NCBI GenBank assembly: GCA_003484235.1 | Contig: DNDP01000428.1 | Location: 15,483-21,144, forward strand | Direction: 5' to 3' | Length of the DNA stretch: 5,662 nucleotides | From: Verrucomicrobiales bacterium | GTDB lineage: Bacteria; Verrucomicrobiota; Verrucomicrobiia; Limisphaerales; RI-55 | Shown here: positions 1 to 4,519 of the stretch, in pieces | How positions within the stretch are numbered: position 1 is the first letter of the stretch | How the letters are laid out: every line of letters starts with the position of its first letter | Notes under the pieces: generated by a model | What the model was told of the DNA's origin: nothing | The model's input: the letters and a program-made list of their open reading frames with translations, nothing else | The model's database searches: none | Program-made: the position numbers and the translations under genes

Positions 1-1
1 C

Positions 2-250
2 CAAAAGCCCAACAAGCCGCTGGAAGTCGCCGCCAAGGACACCGAAAAGCGGATGCGGGTGAAGACCATCCGCCACACTGACTGCATGGAGGTGGGGCAC
101 GACCGCTACGACGAAATCGTCTCCGAATTCCTCCAGAAGATCGGCCGCGAGAACATCATCTCCATCAGCCCGATCAACTACACTCACATGGACCTCGGAA
201 CCCGGCAGCTGATGACCGAATACGGCGTCTCGATCGTCTACAACGGCTGA
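2..250 (+). CDS. Hypothetical protein, C-terminal fragment (enters from left edge)
   Basis: The frame is open from the first complete codon at position 2 to the TGA at 248-250, giving 82 visible residues. The ATG at 53 is internal, because the frame continues upstream of it without a stop (QKPNKPLEVAAKDTEKR, then MRVK), so the true start is outside the window. The visible part begins with a charged, lysine-rich stretch. It continues into a compact segment that reads like an alpha/beta domain: an amphipathic helix (YDEIVSEFLQKIG), a strand (NIISISPINY) and a final strand (GVSIVYNG). No signal peptide or membrane segment is visible in this part. I do not recognise the family and give no function. 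The gene converges on the HAD phosphatase and their ends overlap by 13 nt. That the frame is coding is supported by its non-repetitive, globular composition. Confidence 0.72.
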   Translation, partial: QKPNKPLEVAAKDTEKRMRVKTIRHTDCMEVGHDRYDEIVSEFLQKIGRENIISISPINYTHMDLGTRQLMTEYGVSIVYNG

Positions 251-1089
251 GGCGCCTCGCCGAGCAGCACCGCCAGCAGCGGCTCGGCGTCCCGGTAATC
301 CGGGATCACCACGTCGGCGCCCACGCCCAGCAGCCGCTGACGCTTCCACTCGTCCACGTTGCCCGAGCCGTTGTTGCCCTCGTCACTCGCCACCGCCACC
401 GCCAGGCCGCCCACCTGTTTGGTGTTCTCGATCTCCACGTAGCCATCCCCGAACGACAGCAGGTTCGCGCCGGAGATGTTGTTCTCCTTCAGGATCCGGT
501 CGATGACCATTTTCTTGGAAAAGCTCTTGTAGTCGTCCTGCGCGCCGTAGATGTGACGGCCAAAGTAGCGGTTCAAGCCAAGCAAACCCGCCTCGTGCTT
601 CACGAACTGCTCGTCGGTGCCGCTGGCCAGGAACATCTGGAACCCGCGCGCGGCGAGCTGTTCCATCAGCCTCGCGGCGCCGTGGACCAGCAATGCGCCC
701 GGCCGGATGCTGCCGTCGGTCAGCCCGCTGATCCGCGAGCGGATGCCCACGTCGAGCCGGCGCAGGTATTCGTGTTTGTACCACAGGGGCTCGCGCGGTT
801 CGCCGCCCCGTTCCTTGATCCGCTCCGCCAGCTGGATCATCTGGTAGATCGTCTGCTTCCCGTTCAGCCGCATGATGTCGTCGGTGACCAGCTGCCGTGC
901 TTCCCCGGGAGTCTCACCTTCCTTCTTGGGCAGATACTCAAGGAACATCGGGATCATGACCTCCGGCCAGCCCTGGCGTACCAGCGACAGCGTGCCGTCG
1001 AAATCAAACAGGACGTGGGTGATGCCGGGACGCGGCTGAAAGTGCGGGGCAAACTCGACGCTGCCTTGAAAGTTGACGGGAGGATTCAC
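238..1089 (-). CDS. HAD-superfamily hydrolase (phosphoglycolate-phosphatase-like)
   Basis: A 283-residue cytoplasmic phosphatase of the haloacid dehalogenase superfamily. Motif I is DFDGTL at residues 29-34 (D29 nucleophile, D31 acid/base). A helical cap covers roughly residues 40-135. Motif II is ASGTD at 155-159 (S156). The motif III lysine is probably K188 or K192/K193 in DYKSFSKK. Motif IV is FGDGYVE at 213-219 (D215, with E219 as likely second metal ligand). Family knowledge says this set supports Mg-dependent phosphoryl transfer through an aspartyl-phosphate; the substrate cannot be read from the sequence. The start is GTG: an in-frame TAA lies two codons upstream, and the first Met (residue 45) falls after motif I, so GTG is the only reasonable choice. 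No Shine-Dalgarno is visible. It has no signal peptide. It is divergent from the VCBS-like gene and convergent with the gene to its left. Confidence 0.9.
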   Translation of the reverse strand: MNPPVNFQGSVEFAPHFQPRPGITHVLFDFDGTLSLVRQGWPEVMIPMFLEYLPKKEGETPGEARQLVTDDIMRLNGKQTIYQMIQLAERIKERGGEPREPLWYKHEYLRRLDVGIRSRISGLTDGSIRPGALLVHGAARLMEQLAARGFQMFLASGTDEQFVKHEAGLLGLNRYFGRHIYGAQDDYKSFSKKMVIDRILKENNISGANLLSFGDGYVEIENTKQVGGLAVAVASDEGNNGSGNVDEWKRQRLLGVGADVVIPDYRDAEPLLAVLLGEAPQPL

Positions 1090-1190
1090 GGTTTAATGGG
1101 CAAAGGTTGGTGCTGGCGGCCGCGGGTCGGATGATCGAACGCGGTGAAATTGCCGGTGCCACGGGCCGGCTTCAAGAACGAACGGAATCA

Positions 1191-1238
1191 ACCGGGGGAT
1201 TGCGGGCAGAACGGCGACCGGGCATGGTATCCCCCGTT
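1191..1238. promoter_or_regulatory. Inverted repeat ending 2 nt before the VCBS-protein start
   Basis: The arms are ACCGGGGGAT (1191-1200) and ATCCCCCGTT (1229-1238). Eight consecutive pairs (1193-1200 with 1229-1236) are perfect, then one mismatch, then one more pair. The loop is 28 nt. The right arm stops two bases before the ATG at 1241, where a ribosome-binding site would lie; no Shine-Dalgarno is present there. It could act as an operator in the 151-nt divergent spacer or as an mRNA structure masking the start. An eight-pair G/C arm in G+C-rich DNA can also arise by chance, so confidence is low. Confidence 0.25.
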
Positions 1239-1240
1239 CC

Positions 1241-2428
1241 ATGCAAACGCTGCCAGTGCTCTCACCATTGATCGTCGCAATCGGTCTGCCTGCGGCGGAC
1301 GTCGCCTGGGAGAAACGGGTCCTTTCGGACCAGTACTACTGCGATGGCATCAGCACCGGGGACTTCAATCACGACGGCAGACCAGACATTGTGGCCGGAC
1401 CGTTTTGGTACGAGGGCCCGGATTTCAAGTCCGCCCATGCCTTCCAGCCTCCACAGGTCTTTCCGACCGAGCCAAGCCCGACTGACTCGATGTTCAGCTA
1501 CGTGTGGGATTTCAATGGCGATGGCTGGGATGACATCCTTGTGCTCGGGCGGGTGCATCTGCACCAGGCGTTCTGGTACGAAAACCCGCGTGGCGAAGAC
1601 GGGCTATGGCGGAAACACTTCGCCTTCCACCGGGTGCAGGGTGAGTCGCCGCCGTTTCTGGACGTCGATGGCGACGGCCGGCCCGAACTGGTCGCGCACT
1701 GGCAGGATCGCTGGGGCCTCATCCAGCCTGACTGGCAGGCCCCGACGAACGAGTGGTCCTTCAAACCCATCACGCCCAGGGGGAGCTGGCATCATTTCTA
1801 CCACGGCGAAGGCATCGGCGACGTGAACGGCGACGGACGCCTCGACCTCATTCTCAACGAAGGCTGGTGGGAGCAGCCCGCCGATCGCTCCCGGCAGGAA
1901 TGGACCGCCCATCCATTTGTCTTCTCCGATGACAAGGGCGGCGCACAGATGTTTGCCACCGACGTGGACGGCGACGGCGACAACGACGTGATCACCGCCC
2001 TGAATGCCCATGGTTGGGGGCTGGCCTGGTTCGAACAGCTGCGGACCGGCGGCGAGATCACGTTCCGCAGGCACCTGATCATGGGCACCCGCGCGGAGGA
2101 GTCCCGATACGGAGTTGCCTTCTCCCAGCCGCACGCCCTGGCGATCGGAGACGTGAACGACGACGGGCTCCCGGACATTATCACTGGCAAGCGTCGTTGG
2201 GCACACGGGCCGACGGGCGATGTGGAACCGATGGCCGCGCCGGTGAACTACTGGTTCGAACTGCGACGCGACGACGGCACGGCGACGTTTCACCCGCACC
2301 TGATCGACGACAACTCGGGGCTCGGCGTGCAGATCACGGTCGCGGACGTGAATGCAGATGGCCGGCTGGATGTGCTGACCTCCTCCAAACTGGGCGCGTT
2401 TGCCTTCCTGAATCAGGCGGTGCGCTGA
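1241..2428 (+). CDS. Secreted FG-GAP/VCBS repeat protein, predicted beta-propeller
   Basis: A 395-residue protein with a short, weakly charged Sec-type signal peptide (MQTLPVLSPLIVAIGLPAA, cleavage probably near residue 19), so it should be exported. It contains seven calcium-loop motifs of the form D-x-[DN]-x-D-G-x-x-[DE], starting at residues 41, 90, 141, 194, 241, 304 and 369. The intervals are 49, 51, 53, 47, 63 and 65 residues. That is the spacing of about one motif per blade, consistent with an integrin-alpha-like seven-bladed beta-propeller (FG-GAP/VCBS family). Aromatic segments such as GPFWYEGPDF (53-62) and FWYENP (111-116) recur between motifs. Family proteins bind calcium and often serve in carbohydrate or protein binding; catalysis is not evident. 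It is the first plus-strand gene after the divergent spacer, and 87 nt separate it from the next gene. No Shine-Dalgarno precedes the ATG, which is chosen because it supplies the signal peptide. Confidence 0.88.
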   Translation: MQTLPVLSPLIVAIGLPAADVAWEKRVLSDQYYCDGISTGDFNHDGRPDIVAGPFWYEGPDFKSAHAFQPPQVFPTEPSPTDSMFSYVWDFNGDGWDDILVLGRVHLHQAFWYENPRGEDGLWRKHFAFHRVQGESPPFLDVDGDGRPELVAHWQDRWGLIQPDWQAPTNEWSFKPITPRGSWHHFYHGEGIGDVNGDGRLDLILNEGWWEQPADRSRQEWTAHPFVFSDDKGGAQMFATDVDGDGDNDVITALNAHGWGLAWFEQLRTGGEITFRRHLIMGTRAEESRYGVAFSQPHALAIGDVNDDGLPDIITGKRRWAHGPTGDVEPMAAPVNYWFELRRDDGTATFHPHLIDDNSGLGVQITVADVNADGRLDVLTSSKLGAFAFLNQAVR

Positions 2429-2476
2429 CGCCGGACCGGTATCCACGCCCTCAGCCGGAATATTGCTTGCCGTGGC

Positions 2477-2506
2477 TTGCCCCGGTGAGCCGCCCGGTCC
2501 TAGATT
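2477..2506 (+). promoter_or_regulatory. Candidate sigma70-type promoter before the ceramidase-like gene
   Basis: TTGCCC at 2477-2482 matches four of six bases of the -35 consensus. TAGATT at 2501-2506 matches four of six of the -10 consensus. The spacer is 18 nt. The -10 box ends 9 nt before the ATG at 2516, so transcription would begin within a few bases of the start codon and give a leaderless or nearly leaderless mRNA. That fits the lack of a Shine-Dalgarno sequence here. It is a match by eye only, in an 87-nt spacer. Confidence 0.32.
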
Positions 2507-2515
2507 TCTCAAACC

Positions 2516-3937
2516 ATGAAAGCCTCCACTCCATGGCCAGCTGCCGCCCTCCTGCTCACCTCTCTCGCCGCCGCCACCGCCGGTGATCTCCGCATCGGCG
2601 CGGCCACCACAAAGATCACCCCGCCGCTGGGTGTGCCGCTGGCCGGCTATTATCATGAGCGCGGTTCCGAGGGCGTAAACGACGATCTGCATTCCCGCGC
2701 CATCGTGCTCGAAAAGGACGGCGTCAGAGCCGCGTTGGTCAGCCTGGACCTGATCAGCACACGCCGGGCATTTGTGGAGCAGGCCCGCCAGTTGATTGAG
2801 GCGCAGACGGGCATTCCCGGCGGCCACGTGATGATCAGCGCCACGCACGCCCACACCGGTCCGATCCTGCCGGACGCCAGTGCCCGCGACGCCGGCGTCG
2901 GCGAAGGCGGCGCCATCGCGAACGGCTATCTGGCGACCCTCCCGGAGCTGATCGCCCGGAGCGTGAATCTCGCGAATGATCGTCTGCAGCCCGCGCAGGC
3001 CTCGGCAGTCATCGGCCACGAACCGTCGCTGACCTTCAACCGCCGTTTCCACATGAAGGATGGATCAGTCGGCTGGAACCCGGGAAAGCTCAACCCCGAC
3101 ATCATCCAGCCGGCCGGCCCGATCGATCCCGCCGTGCCGGTGGTCTTCTTTGAGACGCCGAAGCAGGAACCAATCGCCACCTACGTCAACTATGCCGTGC
3201 ACCTCGACAACGTCGGCGGCCTGCAGATTTCCGCCGACCTGCCCCACACACTCACTGATTCACTGGCGAAGGTGCTGGGCAAGGACCACGTCACCCTCTG
3301 GACCGCCGGCACCTGCGGCGACCTGAACCACGTCAACGTCAATTGGCCCCGTCCGCAGAAGGGCCAGGAGAACGCCGCGCGCATGGGCATCGTCCTCGCC
3401 GGCGAGGTGCTGCGGAACTGGCCGAACCTCGAACCGGCCGCCGACGGGCCGCTGCGCGTCCGCTCGACGATCGTTTCGCTGCCGCTGGCGCCGATTGACG
3501 AGCAGGACATCGAACAGGCGCGGTTCATTGTCCGTACTGGCAACGATCGTGGCCGCGAGAACTTCATGAAGCTCGTCAAAGCCTACCAGGTGCTGGACGT
3601 GTATGCCCGGCAGGGCAAACCGCTGGAGGTCGAGGTGCAGGTAATCACGCTGGGCGACGACCTGGCGTGGGTTTCCCTGCCGGGCGAGATCTTCGTGCAG
3701 CTCGGCCTCGACCTGAAACTCGACTCGCCCTTCAGACAGACGATGATCGCCGAACTCGCCAACGGCAGCATCGGCTACATCCCAAACCGCCGGGCGTATC
3801 CGCAGGGCAACTACGAGGTCGTCAGCGCCCGGTGTGCCGCAGGATCGGGCGAGATGCTCGTCGAGGCCGCCGTCCGGCTGCTGAAGGAAATCCGGATCGC
3901 CAACGAGAACCCGACCGTGAAGGCGGATCTGAACTGA
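2516..3937 (+). CDS. Exported neutral/alkaline ceramidase-family protein (catalytic-domain only)
   Basis: A 473-residue protein with a clear Sec signal peptide: the hydrophobic core AAALLLTSLAAA lies at residues 9-20, with likely cleavage after ATA at 22. The mature start LRIGAATTKITPP is the typical N-terminus of the neutral/alkaline non-lysosomal ceramidase family. Landmarks match the zinc site known in that family: ATHAHTGP (109-116, H111/H113), NYAVH (225-229, H229), LPGEIF (388-393, E391) and GSIGYIPN (417-424, Y421). The nucleophile segment is unusual. The family hexapeptide GDVSPN reads GDLNHV at 268-273, so the catalytic serine position is asparagine (N271). The protein is also shorter than characterised bacterial ceramidases (about 650 residues) and lacks room for their C-terminal beta-sandwich domain. 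It is probably a periplasmic or secreted metal-dependent hydrolase of an amide or ester; the substrate is unknown. The two-helix membrane gene follows 13 nt downstream. Confidence 0.88.
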   Translation: MKASTPWPAAALLLTSLAAATAGDLRIGAATTKITPPLGVPLAGYYHERGSEGVNDDLHSRAIVLEKDGVRAALVSLDLISTRRAFVEQARQLIEAQTGIPGGHVMISATHAHTGPILPDASARDAGVGEGGAIANGYLATLPELIARSVNLANDRLQPAQASAVIGHEPSLTFNRRFHMKDGSVGWNPGKLNPDIIQPAGPIDPAVPVVFFETPKQEPIATYVNYAVHLDNVGGLQISADLPHTLTDSLAKVLGKDHVTLWTAGTCGDLNHVNVNWPRPQKGQENAARMGIVLAGEVLRNWPNLEPAADGPLRVRSTIVSLPLAPIDEQDIEQARFIVRTGNDRGRENFMKLVKAYQVLDVYARQGKPLEVEVQVITLGDDLAWVSLPGEIFVQLGLDLKLDSPFRQTMIAELANGSIGYIPNRRAYPQGNYEVVSARCAAGSGEMLVEAAVRLLKEIRIANENPTVKADLN

Positions 3938-3950
3938 ACTCCCACAAGCC

Positions 3951-4217
3951 ATGAATGACGAATCCGGGCGAAGAGGAATGCGGCCCCCGAATGACGGCCC
4001 CAAGCCGGGGGTGGCGGTCGAACTCGGGCTTCGTTTCCTGCACGCGCTTCTCTTCGCAATCCTGTTCGCCTGCCTGGGCTACGCCCTTGGCCGGCTCCGT
4101 TGGGTGGGAGAAGGAGTCTTTCTCGCCATCATGGGATTCCCGGTGGGACTGCTCGTGGGATTCTTCTGGTTCGAGGTCAGAGAGTTCTTCGTCTGGCTGA
4201 AATCGAAGTTCCATTGA
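3951..4217 (+). CDS. Small hypothetical membrane protein with two TM helices
   Basis: An 88-residue frame that begins 13 nt after the preceding stop. Two hydrophobic helices are visible: about residues 27-47 (LRFLHALLFAILFACLGYAL) and about 54-74 (GVFLAIMGFPVGLLVGFFWF). A short basic turn (GRLRWV) separates them, and the charged tail EVREFFVWLKSKFH follows. The close spacing suggests co-transcription with the ceramidase-like gene. I recognise no family. The first ~20 residues are low-complexity and come from DNA with a repeated GAATGACG motif, so the true start may be later: ATG at 3978 (residue 10) or a GTG within residues 21-23. No well-placed Shine-Dalgarno supports either ATG; AGAGG at 3972-3976 is only one base from the 3978 ATG. 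Overlapping frames are rich in Ser, Arg and Pro and lack such helices, which favours this one. Confidence 0.62.
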   Translation: MNDESGRRGMRPPNDGPKPGVAVELGLRFLHALLFAILFACLGYALGRLRWVGEGVFLAIMGFPVGLLVGFFWFEVREFFVWLKSKFH

Positions 4218-4285
4218 ACCATGCGAATGGGATCCAAATCTAGCGCCGGCAACGAACATCGGGCGAACCGTTTGCAGCTCCGACA

Positions 4286-4381
4286 GTCCCGCAGGGACGA
4301 CGCAACGGTTGCCACGGGTGGAGCGCGGCGGAACCCGTGGTCAGATGGCGATAGTGAACACCGCCCCGGATGGGGCGGCGG
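4286..4381 (+). repeat. Repeat unit A (direct orientation), hairpins I-II-III
   Basis: Hairpin I is GTCCC-GCA-GGGAC (4286-4298). A 7-nt linker and CGGTTG lead into hairpin II, with stem CCACGGGT (4312-4319) against ACCCGTGG (4333-4340) and a 13-nt purine-rich loop. A 20-nt linker follows, then hairpin III, CCGCCCC-GGAT-GGGGCGG (4361-4378), and CGG. An alternative stem, GGCGGC (4374-4379) with GCCGCC (4389-4394), would compete with hairpin III. Confidence 0.75.
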
Positions 4382-4409
4382 AATACCTGCCGCCAATCAC
4401 GATGTGCGC

Positions 4410-4506
4410 CCGTCGCCCCTCCCGGGGCGAGTTTCCAATTGCCCCCTCCTTCCACGGGTTCCGCTGCACCCCACCCGTGGCAACCGGACCTGCGCTCCTG
4501 CGGAGC
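4410..4506 (-). repeat. Repeat unit B (inverted copy), hairpins I-II-III
   Basis: Read on the minus strand, hairpin I is GCTCC-GCA-GGAGC (4506-4494). A 7-nt linker and CGGTTG follow. Hairpin II (4480-4452) has the same eight-pair stem as unit A, and its 13-nt loop differs at three transition positions. A 21-nt linker leads to hairpin III, TCGCCCC-GGGA-GGGGCGA (4430-4413), and CGG. The unit's outer end lies 13 nt before the ATG at 4520. The GGAG of hairpin I (4502-4505, plus strand) is the only Shine-Dalgarno-like string near that start, but it sits 14 nt away. Confidence 0.75.
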
Positions 4507-4519
4507 TCAATCTTTCGCC

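Larger units (their letters stand above)
4286..4506. repeat. Two-unit inverted structured repeat (REP/BIME-like)
   Basis: Two ~96-nt units face each other around position 4396 with a 28-nt centre. Each carries three hairpins in the same order and spacing. The best-conserved core is 35 nt (4306-4340 against the complement of 4452-4486) with only three mismatches. The hairpin stems are intact in both units while most linker sequence has changed. Seen directly: the symmetry and the stems. Known: bacterial REP sequences often occur as inverted pairs (BIMEs) and can be moved by RAYT transposases. Inferred: this belongs to such a family. From memory, intergenic repeats with a similar 'CCACGGGT…ACCCGTGG' and 'GAGCTCCGCAGGAGC' look are common in Verrucomicrobiota and relatives, but I could not check this. 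Confidence 0.78.
4218..4519. other. 302-nt gene-free region carrying a structured inverted repeat
   Basis: No frame here looks like a protein. The overlapping short open frames on both strands are rich in Arg, Pro, Gly and Ala, and they run through the inverted repeat. Positions 4218-4285 show nothing I can name. Positions 4286-4506 are the two-unit inverted repeat. Positions 4507-4519 form the short lead into the next start codon. No intrinsic terminator with a T-run is visible after the small membrane protein gene, and no convincing promoter hexamers were found for the downstream gene outside the repeat. Confidence 0.75.

Noticed and set aside
553..1134. Plus-strand open frame (193 codons) opposite the HAD gene
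   Set aside because: The minus strand carries all four HAD motifs in order. The plus frame has no recognisable domain and an Arg/Pro/His-rich composition.
1152..1172. Degenerate copy of the repeat in the divergent spacer (shares TGCCACGGG with the repeat core)
   Set aside because: Only a 9-nt match is shared. The partner arm ACCCGTGG is absent, and the local stem (GCCGG/CCGGC) differs, so chance is sufficient explanation.
1144..1485. Plus-strand 113-codon frame starting in the divergent spacer
   Set aside because: Most of it overlaps the VCBS-like gene in another frame, and the product is Arg/Gly/Pro-rich without structure.
1604..3052. Long minus-strand open frame (482 codons) opposite the VCBS and ceramidase-like genes
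   Set aside because: The plus-strand frames there show family motifs, signal peptides and calcium loops. The minus-strand frame crosses two genes and a spacer, has a Gly/Arg/Val/Ala-rich composition and shows no motif. It is a shadow produced by high third-position G+C.
4361..4378. Rho-independent terminator for the upstream genes
   Set aside because: The seven-pair G/C stem with a GGAT loop is strong, but no T-run follows. It is better explained as hairpin III of the repeat.
4286..4506. CRISPR array
   Set aside because: There are only two units, in inverted not direct orientation, with no spacer-repeat periodicity.
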